In this document: in pieces, positions 36,651 through 47,492 of the stretch
Layout of the letters: each line of letters begins with the position of its first letter
Numbering within the stretch: position 1 is the first letter of the stretch
Origin: Stenotrophomonas oahuensis
GTDB lineage: Bacteria; Pseudomonadota; Gammaproteobacteria; Xanthomonadales; Xanthomonadaceae
Direction: 5' to 3'
DNA: 64,000 nucleotides
NCBI RefSeq assembly: GCF_031834595.1
Contig: NZ_CP115541.1
Span: forward strand, 1,240,001-1,304,000
The notes under the pieces: generated by a model
What the model was told of the DNA's origin: nothing
The model's database searches: none
Seen by the model: only the letters and a program-made list of their open reading frames with translations
Position numbers and translations under genes: made by a program

Positions 36651-37589
36651 TCAATGCGCGGCGGCTTTGCCGCGCGCTTTCTGGATGCCGGTGACCGCCA
36701 GCAGCACCACTGCGCCCGCAATGACGCCCACGATCAGATTGCCCAGCGCTTCCACCAGCCAGCCCACGCTGGTCTGACCGGCCAGGCCCAGCACGAAGTG
36801 ATGCAGCGCCGGTACGTTGTGCACCAGGATGCCGCCACCGACCAGGAACATCGCCAGCGTGCCGGCCACCGACAGGAACTTCATCAGCCACGGGGCCGAT
36901 GCCACCAGCCCGCGGCCGAAGGCGGCCACCGCGCCGCCCTTTCGCGACAGGTACAGGCCGGCGTCATCCAGCTTCACGATGCCCGCCACCAGGCCATAGA
37001 CGAACACGGTCATGCCCAGCGCGATCACCACCAGTGCGGTCACCTGGTTGATGAACGGCTGCCCGGACACCACGCCCAGCGACAGCACGATGATCTCGGC
37101 CGACAGGATGAAGTCGGTGCGGATCGCACCTTTCACCTTGTCCTTCTCCCAGGCCACCATGTCGACCTTCTCATCGGCCAGCGCCTTGGCACGCTCGGCC
37201 TTGTGCTGCGCGTCTTCTTCCTTGGAATGCAGGAAGCGGTGCGCCAGCTTTTCCACGCCCTCGTAGCAGAGGAAGGCACCACCGATCATCATCAGCGGCA
37301 CAACGATCGGGATCGGGAAGCCCTTGGTTTTCAGCCAGGCTTCCAGCGCGCTGATCGCCAGTGCCGCCGGCACCAGGATCGCCTTGTTGACCAGCGAGCC
37401 CTTCGCCACCGCCCACACCACCGGCAGTTCGCGATTGGCGCTGACCCCGGTGACCTGCTGGGCATTCAATGCCAGATCGTCGCCGAGCACGCCGGCGGTC
37501 TTCTTGGCCGCGACCTTGGTCAGGATCGAGACGTCGTCGAGCAGCGTCGCAATATCGTCGAGCAGGGCAAACAGGCTGGCACCGGCCAT
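36651..37589 (-). CDS. DUF808 (YedI-type) inner-membrane protein
   Basis: The protein is 312 aa from [20 protein letters not shown]. The family signature is this N-terminus plus [20 protein letters not shown] and [19 protein letters not shown]. Several membrane segments follow ([68 protein letters not shown]). The function of the family is unknown. It is convergent with the diguanylate cyclase gene, 7 bp apart. Confidence 0.9.
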   Translation of the reverse strand: MAGASLFALLDDIATLLDDVSILTKVAAKKTAGVLGDDLALNAQQVTGVSANRELPVVWAVAKGSLVNKAILVPAALAISALEAWLKTKGFPIPIVVPLMMIGGAFLCYEGVEKLAHRFLHSKEEDAQHKAERAKALADEKVDMVAWEKDKVKGAIRTDFILSAEIIVLSLGVVSGQPFINQVTALVVIALGMTVFVYGLVAGIVKLDDAGLYLSRKGGAVAAFGRGLVASAPWLMKFLSVAGTLAMFLVGGGILVHNVPALHHFVLGLAGQTSVGWLVEALGNLIVGVIAGAVVLLAVTGIQKARGKAAAH

Positions 37590-37718
37590 GGCAATCCAAG
37601 GTTCATTCAGGTGCGCCGATTCTGACCGATCCGGGCACGTTCGTGGAAGATGCCCGGATTCACTGCTCCACCACCTGCTGGCGGCGACACTGCGGGCTCC
37701 CCCGTCGCGGAGCCCTGC

Positions 37719-39407
37719 TTGAGCACCCTGCCCACCCCACCCGAATCGCCGTCGCTGGTCAAAGGCATGAACCGTCGCAGCCAGATCCTGCGCCTGCTGC
37801 TGCGCTACCGGCATTCCGGGGTGTTCTCGGGCATGAACCTGGATGCCCGTGCGGTCCACGAGGTGCCGCCGGAAGGCAACCCCGAACAATTCGTCACCGA
37901 CCTGGAGTCACTGGGCCCCACCTTCGTCAAACTCGGCCAGATGCTCTCCACCCGCCCGGACATGGTGCCGGTGGAGTTCGCCACCGCGCTCGAACGGATG
38001 CAGGAGAAAGTCGCACCGATTCCGGTCGAACGCATCTACGCCATCATCGAACAGGAGCTGGGCGCGTCGGTGTCCAAGCTGTTTGCCCGCTTCGACCCCG
38101 CCCCGCTGGGCTGCGCGTCCATCGCCCAGGTGCATCGCGCGCAGCTGCACGACGGGCGCGAAGTCGCGGTCAAAGTACAGAAGCCGGAAGTGGCCGCACA
38201 GCTGCGCTCGGACCTGGAAGTACTGCGCAGCTTCGCGCTGGCTGCCGATCACCTGACCCAGGTCGGTCGCCGCGTGCGCCTGCGTGACTGGCTCAATGAA
38301 TTTGCCAAGACGCTGATGCAGGAACTGGACTACCAGGCCGAAGCAGAAAACCTGCAGCGCTTCGGCCAGCACCTGCGCCCATTCAAGCGGCTGTGGGTGC
38401 CGCAGCCGATCTGGGACTACTGCAGCCACCGCGTGCTGACCATGGAGCTGGCCCAGGGCGTGCGCGTGGACATGATTCCGGATGTGCGCCGTACCGAGGA
38501 GCCGATGGCCCCCCTCGCCGCCGCGCTGATCCGCGGCTATCTGGACCAGATCTTCGTGCACGGTGAGATCCACGCCGACCCGCACCCCGGCAATCTCCGC
38601 GTCACGCCGCAGGGGCGACTGGCGATCTTTGACCTCGGCATGGTCGCGCACATGCCGCCGCGCCTGCGCGAGCGCCTGCTGAAGGTGTTGTTCGCTGCCG
38701 TGGATGGGCGTGGCGAGGAAGTGGCCGATGAGATCATCGGCATGAGCACGCGGCTGGAAGCGTTCGATGAAGAGCGCTACCTGCGCGAGACCGGCCAGCT
38801 GATCGCACGCTATGCAGCCAACAACAGCTTCTCCGAAGGCCGCGTGGTGCTCGACCTGGTCCGCATTGCCACCGCCAGTGGCCTGCGCACGCCGCCCGAA
38901 CTCAGCCTGCTCGGCAAGGCGCTGCTCAATCTGGAAACCGTGTGCCGGCTGTTGGCACCGGATCTGGACACGCGCCGCATCGTCGAGAAACAGTTGCAGC
39001 ACGTGATGCGTGCGCGCCTGCGCAAGTCCTTGTCAGCTGCCAATCTCGCCAGCGAGGCCATGGAAGTGCAGCAGCTGCTGCGCGACGGCCCACGCAAGAT
39101 GTCGGACATTCTGGCGCTGCTGGCCGAGAACCGCCTGCAGATGAAGGTGACCGGGCTGGAAGAATCGCGCCTGATGGAGAACCTGCAGAAGATCGCCAAC
39201 CGGGTCTCCGCAGGCATCGTGACAGCCGCATTGATTCTGGCGGCCGCACTGATGATGAAGGTCAACACCGGCTGGCATCTGTTCGGCTACCCGGCCATCG
39301 CGATGATGCTGATGATGATCGGCGTGGTGCTCGGGCTTGGCATCATTCTCAGCGCGTTGATCTTTGATCGGCGTGCGCGTTCAAAGGAAGAACGCGGCCA
39401 TCGGTGA
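37719..39407 (+). CDS. ABC1/UbiB-family atypical kinase
   Basis: From a TTG with GGAG upstream the protein is 562 aa; an ATG at 37767 is the alternative and would drop 16 residues. The KxGQ motif [16 protein letters not shown], the alanine-rich loop [20 protein letters not shown] (ATP lysine) and [10 protein letters not shown] followed by IFDLGM are the ABC1 hallmarks. Two C-terminal membrane helices end the protein ([34 protein letters not shown]). UbiB is an ATPase helping ubiquinone synthesis; this may be UbiB or a paralogue. No other ubi genes adjoin it, although ubiK is in the window. Confidence 0.9.
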   Translation: MSTLPTPPESPSLVKGMNRRSQILRLLLRYRHSGVFSGMNLDARAVHEVPPEGNPEQFVTDLESLGPTFVKLGQMLSTRPDMVPVEFATALERMQEKVAPIPVERIYAIIEQELGASVSKLFARFDPAPLGCASIAQVHRAQLHDGREVAVKVQKPEVAAQLRSDLEVLRSFALAADHLTQVGRRVRLRDWLNEFAKTLMQELDYQAEAENLQRFGQHLRPFKRLWVPQPIWDYCSHRVLTMELAQGVRVDMIPDVRRTEEPMAPLAAALIRGYLDQIFVHGEIHADPHPGNLRVTPQGRLAIFDLGMVAHMPPRLRERLLKVLFAAVDGRGEEVADEIIGMSTRLEAFDEERYLRETGQLIARYAANNSFSEGRVVLDLVRIATASGLRTPPELSLLGKALLNLETVCRLLAPDLDTRRIVEKQLQHVMRARLRKSLSAANLASEAMEVQQLLRDGPRKMSDILALLAENRLQMKVTGLEESRLMENLQKIANRVSAGIVTAALILAAALMMKVNTGWHLFGYPAIAMMLMMIGVVLGLGIILSALIFDRRARSKEERGHR

Positions 39408-39565
39408 ACGCGGATTCATGCGTTCACGCCGGTTTTACACCTGCGCGAGCGAAGCGTAGTAAGCGCTGAATAGGTCGCTTCAACAAACATTTCAGTCAGG
39501 TTCGCGCAGGCATGATCCGGTCATCAGCCTGTCATGCAGGCGTGCTTGGAAGCGAAACACCGCCT

Positions 39566-41671
39566 ATGACCTGGATCCTGTTGCTGTCGCTGCTGCTGCT
39601 CACCGTACTGTTGCTGGCCTCGCGTCGCTGGGTGTGGTGGAAGGTGTCACTGATGTCGGTGCTGCTGCTGGCATTGAGTGCGTGGTGGCTGATCAACAAG
39701 CTGTCCGGTGATGGCCTGAATGCGGCCACCCTGTATCACCTGGGTGCCGACATGGAAGGCGCAGGCGTTGCTGACTTCAAGGGTTATATCGCCGGCTTCA
39801 TCGCACTGGCCCTGGCCTCGCTGCTGCTGCCCCTGCTGCTGGTGCGCCGCCGCAAGTGGAAGGAATCGCGCCATGGCGGTGCCGTGTTCGCCGGCTTTGC
39901 GGCAATGTGGCTGGTCGCCATCGCAGTCAGCCCGCTGTATCGCGATGGCCATCGTCTGTACCAGCAGACCCGTCCGGTCGATTACACCGTCATCGCGCCG
40001 GAGTACCATGTGCCGCAGCAGCCGTTGCGCAAGCCGCGCAACATCGTCTGGATCTACGGCGAAAGCCTGGAGCGCACCTATCTGGACGAAGCCACGTTCC
40101 CGGGGCTGATGCCCAATCTCAACCGTCTGGCCGCGCAGTCGCTGGACGTGCGTGGTCTGGCCCAGGCCGAGGGCGGTGGCTGGACCATCGCCGGGCTGGT
40201 GTCGTCGATGTGCGGCGTGCCGCTGACCACGGCGCAGGGCGATGAAAACAGCATGGACCGCATGGGCAGCTTCCTGCCGGAAGCGGTGTGCCTGGGTGAC
40301 TATCTGAAGCAGCAGGGCTACACCAACCATTATCTGGGCGGTGCCAACGGGCTGTTTGCCGGCAAGGGCCAGTTCCTGGCCACGCATGGGTTCGATGAAG
40401 TGCATGACCTGGCCTGGTTCAAGCAGCAGAAGATCGCCCGCTCGCACTTCTCGACCTGGGGCGTGCACGACGACGTGCTGCTGGACAAGGCCTATGACCG
40501 CTTCATGCAGCTGTCCAAGGCCGGTCAGCCGTTCATGCTGACCACGCTGACCATGGACACGCATCATCCGGCAGGCCACCTGCCGGTGGCCTGCAAGCGC
40601 ACCCGCTACCAGAGTGACTACGGCAACATTGGCCTGCTCAATGCGCTCAAGTGCACCGACGGACTGATCTCAAAGCTGGTCGACCGCATCCAGGCCAGTC
40701 CGTATGGCGAGGACACCCTGATCGTCATCGCGTCGGATCACCTGGCCATGCCGAATGATCTCAGCCATGTGCTGGCCAAGCAGAAACGCGAGAACCTGCT
40801 GCTGTTCCTGGGCAAGGACATCGAACCGCGCCAGCTGGCCACCACCGCTGGGTCCACGCTGGACTCCGGTGCCACGCTGCTGAGCCTGGTCGACCCGGAC
40901 ATCAAGGCCATCGGCTTCGGTCGTTCGCTGCTCGACCCGCAGCGTGCCGACAGCGCCAGCGTTGCCGCACTGCGTGAGGGCGGCAAGGACTTCCCGCGTT
41001 ACCTCGCGTTCTCACGTTCGCTGTGGCTGGGTGACACCACCCGCCAGCTGCGCATCGATGACGAAAACCAGGTGGTGGTCGGCCTGCAGCACGTGCAGCC
41101 GCCGGTACTGCTGGAGTATGACAAGCAGTGGGACCTGAAATCGGTGTATCTGGAGAACACCTCCAAACAGTTCGAGCAAGCCGATCCCGCCAATACGCTG
41201 GCTTACGTGGACCGCTGCACTGCCTTCGAGGACGGCTCGGCTGATGGCGACTGGTGCGCCATGCTGGTCCACCGCGACAAGGGCATCAAGCTGTACCGCG
41301 ATGATCAGCTGCGCCAGGGCTTTGCGGTGGATGCCCCGCTGGATGCCTTCAACGGGCCGGTGCCCAGCATCCGCCAGGCGCACATGATCACCGAGAAGGG
41401 CCGTCGCACCCGGGCCGGCCAGTACATCCTGCAGCTGGTCGCCAAGCAGGCCCCGAACCGCGGGTTCTGGATCGAAGCGGTGTCGTCCAAGCGCAAGGTG
41501 GTGGTAGCCCAGCAGTGGGTGGAGCCGGACGCGGAGGGTCGTATCACGGTGCCGTTCGGCCTGGACCATGAGGTGGACGATCTGGAGATCCGCGCGTGGC
41601 TGAATCATGCCGAGAAGCTCGCCGTGGATACCTTCGCGCTGGTGCCCTCGCGTCGCGGCGGGCGCGGATGA
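39566..41671 (+). CDS. opgB: Phosphoglycerol transferase I (osmoregulated periplasmic glucan modification)
   Basis: OpgB moves phosphoglycerol from phosphatidylglycerol to periplasmic glucans. The protein is 701 aa from MTWILLLSLLLLTVLLL. Three to four N-terminal membrane helices precede a large periplasmic alkaline-phosphatase/sulfatase-like domain: WIYGESLERTYLDEATFPGL, GGGWTIAGLVSSMCGVPL, GYTNHYLGGANGLFAGKGQFL, TLTMDTHHPAGH and IASDHLAMPND. These match E. coli OpgB closely, including the metal-site pattern. A C-terminal domain of about 200 residues follows. Glucan backbone genes are not in the window. Confidence 0.92.
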   Translation: MTWILLLSLLLLTVLLLASRRWVWWKVSLMSVLLLALSAWWLINKLSGDGLNAATLYHLGADMEGAGVADFKGYIAGFIALALASLLLPLLLVRRRKWKESRHGGAVFAGFAAMWLVAIAVSPLYRDGHRLYQQTRPVDYTVIAPEYHVPQQPLRKPRNIVWIYGESLERTYLDEATFPGLMPNLNRLAAQSLDVRGLAQAEGGGWTIAGLVSSMCGVPLTTAQGDENSMDRMGSFLPEAVCLGDYLKQQGYTNHYLGGANGLFAGKGQFLATHGFDEVHDLAWFKQQKIARSHFSTWGVHDDVLLDKAYDRFMQLSKAGQPFMLTTLTMDTHHPAGHLPVACKRTRYQSDYGNIGLLNALKCTDGLISKLVDRIQASPYGEDTLIVIASDHLAMPNDLSHVLAKQKRENLLLFLGKDIEPRQLATTAGSTLDSGATLLSLVDPDIKAIGFGRSLLDPQRADSASVAALREGGKDFPRYLAFSRSLWLGDTTRQLRIDDENQVVVGLQHVQPPVLLEYDKQWDLKSVYLENTSKQFEQADPANTLAYVDRCTAFEDGSADGDWCAMLVHRDKGIKLYRDDQLRQGFAVDAPLDAFNGPVPSIRQAHMITEKGRRTRAGQYILQLVAKQAPNRGFWIEAVSSKRKVVVAQQWVEPDAEGRITVPFGLDHEVDDLEIRAWLNHAEKLAVDTFALVPSRRGGRG

Positions 41672-41887
41672 CGTTTCCGCCGCTGGACGCGGCAATGCAG
41701 ACAACGACACTGATCAGGCGATTCCTGCAGGAGTGTCGTCCTGATTTCGTCTTGCCTGACCGAGGGCTGCGGCGTACGTCCGCCCCCAGCCGCGGAAACC
41801 ACCGCCGCGACTTCCGCCAAGCCTCGTACACTCCGCAACGCGCCTGCGCCGCGCGACGCTGACACCCCGCCAGGAGAACTGCATCCG
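41672..41887. other. Gap between opgB and the giant gene
   Basis: This 216-bp stretch holds no convincing gene. A 64-codon frame overlaps the opgB stop as ATGA, but its second half is basic low-complexity sequence. An AGGAG at 41872-41876 probably serves the giant gene. Confidence 0.4.
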
Positions 41888-44800
41888 GTGCTGGATCGCG
41901 TCCTGCGCCGGTGTCCACTCACGCCGGCGGAGGTGGCCTGCATCGAGCACGCGTTGCCTCCACTGATGGAGGGGTCTTCGCCCGCCACCCTGACGCCGCT
42001 GTTCCTCGCAGCGCTCCAACATCGTCCTGCCGCACAGCGCGCGCAGGTTCAAGCCGTGCTGCAGGATCTGCCACGGGACGACCTTGCCTGGTCAATGGAG
42101 TGCCGACGCGTGCTGGAGGCGCTGCTGGACGGGCTGCACCGTCTTCAGGGCCAGCGTGCGCTCGGTGCAGCGCTGTATGCCGTCAGCAACCGGCTGCTGG
42201 GCGTGCAGGGCACGCAGGCCGTGCAATGGGCACGGCAGATGCAGGCACTGGTGAGTCTGCTGGATCAGCCCGCGTGGGGACCATGGCTGCGTTGGCTGAG
42301 TGAGCTGCCGCTGCCTTCGCTGCGGGAAGGTGTCTGGCTTGAGCCGCTGATCGCGGCCCTGCCGGCCGGCCTGCACGCCCCCCTGGGTGGCGTTGAGCAG
42401 GCTCACGACGCACTGGGCAGGACATTGGCGCTGTCCACCTCATCGCTGCGGCTGGCCCTGCTGGGTACCGTGTGGGTGTTGTGGCGGTGTCGGCCAGATC
42501 CCGCCGCTGCCCCGGCGACGAGTATCGGACGCCGCATCGCCCAGCTGCCGGCCCGAGTGGACGATCTGGACACCGCAGGGCGGGCCGCGCGAAGGCTGTT
42601 TGCTGCTCCCTCGGGGGCAGCCTCGCCGCTCCTGCCCGTTGCCACGGCGGCGGCGGCGTCGATCTGGAGTTCGTCGCAGCAGGGCGGCCGCAGCGCCGGC
42701 GTGCTGGCCGGGGCAGGCTGCGCCCTGGCCAGCCTGCCTTCGGCACGGGCCGAGCCGCAGGCTGCAGGTGATGGAGACGACGCGGTGGCCGTGATCGACG
42801 CGCTCTGGTCGGTGTGGGACGTCTCGCGCGGCAATGCCAGCATCGATCTGGCGGAGACCAAATGCATCGCCCCGGCGACTGCGCGGAACCACGACGGTCG
42901 GCAGGCCGTCCGCGCCGCGCTGGTGTCGCTGTACCACCAGGACGACTTTCTGGGCCGTCTTTACCTTGAACGGGTACCGCCGGGGAGCCTTCGGCTGCGC
43001 AACGGCACCCTGACCGGTGCGCGCGTGCAATCACGCACACCGGTCCAGCTTCACCCCCCGCCGGACCCTGCCACACCCCCCGCCTGGTCAGCCGCCACCC
43101 GGACGCTGCTCGGGCAACTGCAACAGGCGGTGGACAATGTCGGCGGCTGCCATGACACCGCTGGCCGGCGCCTGGATTGCGCGTTGCAGGTCCAACTTGG
43201 TACGCCCCTGCCGACGTCTCACGTGACCACTCATGCCGTGTCCGGGCTCATCGGGCGCGTCGAACAGCACCTGCGTGCGGATGCCGCGCTCACAGCAAAG
43301 CATGAGCATGCCACCCTGGCCTGGCTGCTCGGCGAGGTGCAGGCCGCCAAAGCACTGCCGGTACGAGGACTGGAACCCGCCTGGAACAGCCTGCGCCCGG
43401 ACCCGCGCTCGCACCTGGGCAGCAGTCTCGCTCTGGCGCGGCGGGTGCTGCGCATGCTCTCGGACCACCCCGCGTTGATCGCGCGGTGTGCGGAACGTCA
43501 AGCCGACCCGCTGCGTCTGGTGGTGCCGCTGGAGGGCGACGTAAGCGCCGACGCGCTCATATCGGGCCACGCAGTTCACGTGTTCGCGCTCGATGCGCCC
43601 CCCCCCGGGTTGGCGGTCCTGGTCGGGATGCTGCGCGGCCTCACCGCCATGCTGCGGGCTCCGGTGCGTGCCAGCGGCCATCTGCGGGTGCCGGAAATGC
43701 TGGCGTACTACGGCATTCCCTTTCCGGACGTTCCGCAGGACGACGTACCCTTCGACCGCTGTCTGGCTGCGTTGACGAGGCGGAAGAATGAGGTCTTCGC
43801 GGCCAGCCCGCCTGACCCTGCGGCCCCCGCACCGCCTCTTGTGCCCCGCCCGATGCAGCAGGTCGTGGCGGACCAGCTGTGGCACCAGTTCGATCGGCTG
43901 CCAGCCAATGCCAGCGTGGTCCTTTCGGAGACCGGGTTGAGTGGTCGTCCAACGGCACCGGTGCAGGTCGCGTGGCAGGATGCCCGCGAACAGCTGCTGG
44001 CGTTGTTCGAAGGCGAACCGCTGTGGCGGGTGATGCGGGCTGCGAACGTGTCGTTCCATAGCCTCCGGGTCAGCCCGGACGGCGTGATCGCAGGCGATCG
44101 CATCGATGGCCGCATGCTGCATCTGAACGTCACCTCGGTTCACGCGGCGGGCCCGGCGCTGGCGGCACTGCAGCACCTTGCCACGCGTCTGGGGTGCGTG
44201 ACACCCGCCGCACAGGCACCGCTCTCCAGCGTGCTGCTGTGGCACGGCGTCACGCCGGTCCCCGCCCGCACAGCCTGTCAGGCGGTCCGCGTGACCACAC
44301 CTGCGGAGCGGCTGCGGTTGCTGCACGCGCTCTACGTGCGATGGTCGCCGCCACCGGGTGGCAGCTCCGATCACCAGCGCGACACAGCAGACCTGGGTGA
44401 TCTGCAACAATCACTTTCCACTCTGCAGCTGGATGCGAACGGCCACTACCGGCCTTCACTGGGCACGGCGGCGGCCGCGGTCACTTATGGTGCGCTCGGG
44501 CCGTTCGCACTGCTGCTGGAGCATCCCGACGTGCAGGTCGCGCTGGACGCGATCGGGTCGTTCCCGCACCTGCTGTCGGTGGACGCCGCCGGACTGCTGG
44601 TGGCCCATCTGCACAACGGCGAGACCCATGCGCTGGCGCTGCAGCAGAACCAGACCGCCGCCGGTGCGCTCGCCCCCCTCGTGACGCTGCTGGCCGGCCA
44701 GGCCACGCAGCTGGGCGGCCGCGTTCGTTCGGATGGTCGCGTCAACCTCGCCGCACTGCTGTCCGCACACGGTGGTTGCGGCGCGCAGGACGGCGGCGAT

Positions 44801-46330
44801 TCCGACGCAATGCAGCGCTGCACCGAGCGTATCCACGGCGAACTTCGACTGGGCATGCGTCCGCATCTGGTACACGCGCGCGACCTGCTTGACGACGCGG
44901 ACATGCACACGCTGAGGGCGACCATCGCCACGTTCCTGGCCGGCCACGCGCCGGAAGACACGACCCTGCTCCACTACCTCGGCATGCCACTGGTGAGCGC
45001 TGGCCGGTTCAGGTGGACCGAGCTGCATCGCGCGCGTGCTTTCCTGGCCGACATCGCGGAGTCGCCGCAGGCGCGTCCGCTCCAGAAGGCACTGCTGACG
45101 GCGTTGGGCTGGCATGGAAGCACTGACCCCGCAACGACCTCACCGACGTTACGTGCCAGCCTGACGAGCGCTGCCCTCGTGGCCGACCTGGGGCCGCCGT
45201 CGAACCGTGAGGCGCGCATCGTGCTGGGCTATCGTCTGCACAAGCAGGCCAACGTCGGTCGCACGTTCGCCGCCATCCGGACTGACCTGGAAGCTTACCT
45301 GTGCAGTCTTGGTCGCCTGCCTTTCGACCTGTGTCCGATGGCAGCCGCGCTGGTGCTGCACGAAGAAGCTCCCGAGCTGCTGGCTCCGGATGTCCCACCG
45401 ACGCTCATGTTTGGCAGCGCCATCAGCGCCGTGAACTATGTCAGCGGCGTCCATCTGGCTGAGCGCATCCGGCGCGGCCTCTCGCAGCAGATGACTTTCA
45501 ACGAGCTGGTCTCGCTGTCAGCCGAGCTGTGCGGGCACCCCGATGTGCCCATCAACGTCCGCACCATGGCGTTGGACGCGCGCGGCCTAGCGACGCTGGA
45601 CTGGCAGTACTTCCGTGCGCAGGATACATCCCTCGCGGGCAATGTGACCCACGCGGCACGCATCCGCGCGGCGATGGAGGCCTTCGACGCACGCGTGGCC
45701 CGGGTCGAGTCGGCGATCACCGGTCTGCTTGCGCCCCTTCCCTATCGCATGCCGCGCGTCGAGGCCGAGATCCGGCGCGTTTTTCCCGCGTTTCCCGGCG
45801 TGTTCGCCGGGCTGGCGTGGAACGACACGCAACTGCGCCTGTGCAACGACCAGGAATGGCTGCGCTACAGCTTTCCGTTCTTCGAGCTGGTCGCCGCAGG
45901 TGTCCTGCGCAACGCACCGCGTGCGTGGTATCTCTGCCCGGTACCGGAACCCGTCGTCGCCCGTGCGCAGGAGCAACAGCGGATCGAGGCGCTTCGACAG
46001 GCCGACTTCGCGACGATGCAGGCGCGGTTTCCGCGCCTCGGCGACATCAACGCCGCATTCCAGGCGGCATTCGACGACTACTTCGCGAAGGCGTGCGAGG
46101 GCTACGGCGACCTGATTGAAGAGGCGCTCTACGCGCGCCCTGCCGCGGAACGCGCTGCGATCGCCGGTGGCGAGGTCGAGCTGTTCACCGTGCGCACCTT
46201 CGAGCCGGACCTTGAAGCCGGCCAGGAAACCGCTGCAGACACTGATCCCTACCGCGGCCGGTTCGGGTTGATCTACTGCGTGGGGCGCAACCACAGCGGG
46301 GGATGCTTCCAGCTGTTCCCGCTGCTGTGA
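41888..46330 (+). CDS. Giant protein of unknown function, 5' part (ends at in-frame TGA)
   Basis: A GTG start with AGGAG 11 bases upstream opens a 1480-codon frame. I do not recognise the family. The N-terminus is helical (MLDRVLRRCPLTPAEVACIE). Hydrophobic stretches occur at about 186-202 (SLRLALLGTVWVLW) and 245-285. There is no signal peptide. Later parts have alternating VLSTDGR-like and LLALFEGE-like elements of a large multi-domain, toxin-like polypeptide. The frame ends in HSGGCFQLFPLL at a TGA, and the same frame continues without another stop for 376 codons, so this is probably a truncated product of a 1857-codon gene. Codon use is GC-rich like the host. Confidence 0.7.
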   Translation: MLDRVLRRCPLTPAEVACIEHALPPLMEGSSPATLTPLFLAALQHRPAAQRAQVQAVLQDLPRDDLAWSMECRRVLEALLDGLHRLQGQRALGAALYAVSNRLLGVQGTQAVQWARQMQALVSLLDQPAWGPWLRWLSELPLPSLREGVWLEPLIAALPAGLHAPLGGVEQAHDALGRTLALSTSSLRLALLGTVWVLWRCRPDPAAAPATSIGRRIAQLPARVDDLDTAGRAARRLFAAPSGAASPLLPVATAAAASIWSSSQQGGRSAGVLAGAGCALASLPSARAEPQAAGDGDDAVAVIDALWSVWDVSRGNASIDLAETKCIAPATARNHDGRQAVRAALVSLYHQDDFLGRLYLERVPPGSLRLRNGTLTGARVQSRTPVQLHPPPDPATPPAWSAATRTLLGQLQQAVDNVGGCHDTAGRRLDCALQVQLGTPLPTSHVTTHAVSGLIGRVEQHLRADAALTAKHEHATLAWLLGEVQAAKALPVRGLEPAWNSLRPDPRSHLGSSLALARRVLRMLSDHPALIARCAERQADPLRLVVPLEGDVSADALISGHAVHVFALDAPPPGLAVLVGMLRGLTAMLRAPVRASGHLRVPEMLAYYGIPFPDVPQDDVPFDRCLAALTRRKNEVFAASPPDPAAPAPPLVPRPMQQVVADQLWHQFDRLPANASVVLSETGLSGRPTAPVQVAWQDAREQLLALFEGEPLWRVMRAANVSFHSLRVSPDGVIAGDRIDGRMLHLNVTSVHAAGPALAALQHLATRLGCVTPAAQAPLSSVLLWHGVTPVPARTACQAVRVTTPAERLRLLHALYVRWSPPPGGSSDHQRDTADLGDLQQSLSTLQLDANGHYRPSLGTAAAAVTYGALGPFALLLEHPDVQVALDAIGSFPHLLSVDAAGLLVAHLHNGETHALALQQNQTAAGALAPLVTLLAGQATQLGGRVRSDGRVNLAALLSAHGGCGAQDGGDSDAMQRCTERIHGELRLGMRPHLVHARDLLDDADMHTLRATIATFLAGHAPEDTTLLHYLGMPLVSAGRFRWTELHRARAFLADIAESPQARPLQKALLTALGWHGSTDPATTSPTLRASLTSAALVADLGPPSNREARIVLGYRLHKQANVGRTFAAIRTDLEAYLCSLGRLPFDLCPMAAALVLHEEAPELLAPDVPPTLMFGSAISAVNYVSGVHLAERIRRGLSQQMTFNELVSLSAELCGHPDVPINVRTMALDARGLATLDWQYFRAQDTSLAGNVTHAARIRAAMEAFDARVARVESAITGLLAPLPYRMPRVEAEIRRVFPAFPGVFAGLAWNDTQLRLCNDQEWLRYSFPFFELVAAGVLRNAPRAWYLCPVPEPVVARAQEQQRIEALRQADFATMQARFPRLGDINAAFQAAFDDYFAKACEGYGDLIEEALYARPAAERAAIAGGEVELFTVRTFEPDLEAGQETAADTDPYRGRFGLIYCVGRNHSGGCFQLFPLL

Positions 46331-47461
46331 CGGATCGAACCTCTGCGGCTTGATGGCGCACTCCACCTCGGCGGTGTGCTGGAGAAGCGGAAGGTGCGCC
46401 TGAGGCACGGCGGCCATACGACCATCCAGGTAAGACGCGGCCGCTTCGAAAACCTGGACTGGGACGCATTCGCCAACTACCGCGTACCGGCTGCAGGGAA
46501 ACGTTCGAAAGTGATCATCGAGCGGCTGTCCTCCAACAGATCCCGGGCGGGCACGGTGATTGATCCGGAACGCTCGCCATTTCATGCGCTGGTGGAACCC
46601 ATCCAGCAGGACTTCTTCTGGCTCGACCCGGAGGCTTTCTTCCACGAGGGCCGTGGCCCTTCGTCGTTCGAGGCGCATCTCAAGGCGCCGCCATTGTGGC
46701 TGAGAACGGTCGACTTCATCGTCCCCTTCGTCGAGAACCTGCGACGACTCGGCTCCACCGACCGCAACGAACTGGCGATGGCGGTCTTCGGCCTCTATCT
46801 GGAAGGCGTGCTGACCCTGGGTCCGGTCGTGGGCGGTGTGGCCAAGGTGGTCATACGACCGGGCATGAAAGCGCTGCCACGTTTCGCAGCGCTGTCCAGC
46901 GTACTGGGCCGCAACACCCTCGACGCGCTGAATCCGCTCGCCGGCAGCCTGGCGATTGCCCGCATGGGCATCGGGGTGGCCCAGCGCGGCATCCAGGGCG
47001 GACTGCGGTTCGCGTGGGGCCGCGCGCGCCACGGGTCACTGCATGGCGCGGAGTGGCACTGGGCGATGCGCGAGGGCATGGCCGTCCTGCAGGATGGAGC
47101 GGCTCCGGTGGGCAGCTCGATGCAGGTGGGCATGCGCACCGTGCAGGGGGTTCATGACGTGCTGGTCGCCTCGCATGTGACCGGCGACGGGAGAACGGCG
47201 GCGCACCTGTTCGACCCCGCCACGCTGACGCCCTACGGGCCGTTGCTGCAGGAACGGCTGGATTCCGGTGCAGCCGGCGTGTTGTTCAAGGTGAGCGAGG
47301 GTTTGCGCCCTCCGCGCCCTTCACCGCAGAAGGTGTTGAAGCCGATCAAGCAGGGGACCAAGGCGTCGCAGGAGGAATCAGGCGAGCGTCCTGGGGTTCT
47401 GGCACCGCCTGATCTGGACAGGCAGCTGCGCAATCATGGAATGCAGGTTGTGGACGGGTAG
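46331..47461 (+). pseudogene. Giant protein of unknown function, 3' part after the in-frame stop
   Basis: This frame is exactly in phase with the upstream gene and reads on as RIEPLRLDGALHLGGVLEKR, which looks like a natural continuation. The first possible start, a GTG at 46376, has no ribosome binding site. Domain features are ENLDWDAFANYRVPAAGKRS, VIDPERSPFHALVEPIQQDF and a hydrophobic helical region (LAMAVFGLYLEGVLTLGPVVGG, FAALSSVLGRNTLDALNP). It ends in a lysine/proline-rich tail. It would be translated only by stop-codon read-through or internal initiation. Confidence 0.7.
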
Positions 47462-47469
47462 AACAAAGG

Positions 47470-47492
47470 CAGCCGGGCAAGCCCGGCGCTAC
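47470..47492 (-). repeat. SMAG-type GTAG REP that supplies the channel gene stop codon
   Basis: On the minus strand it begins GTAGCGCCGGGC and returns GCCCGGCTG. The TAG within GTAG (47489-47491) is the stop codon of the minus-strand mechanosensitive channel gene. Confidence 0.85.

Noticed and set aside
41668..41862. 64-codon frame overlapping the opgB stop (MTFPPLDAAMQTTTLIRR...)
   Set aside because: Overlap is attractive, but the second half is arginine-rich low complexity and it matches no family I know.
46328..46330. Possible selenocysteine codon at the in-frame TGA
   Set aside because: No cysteine-type redox motif or selenoprotein family surrounds it, and no obvious stem-loop of the required kind follows directly. 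A nonsense change or read-through is simpler.
47470..47492. Repeated CCGGGCAAGCCCGG units as a CRISPR array
   Set aside because: The copies are tens of kilobases apart, inverted as often as direct, and have GTAG heads; they are REP elements, not evenly spaced direct repeats.
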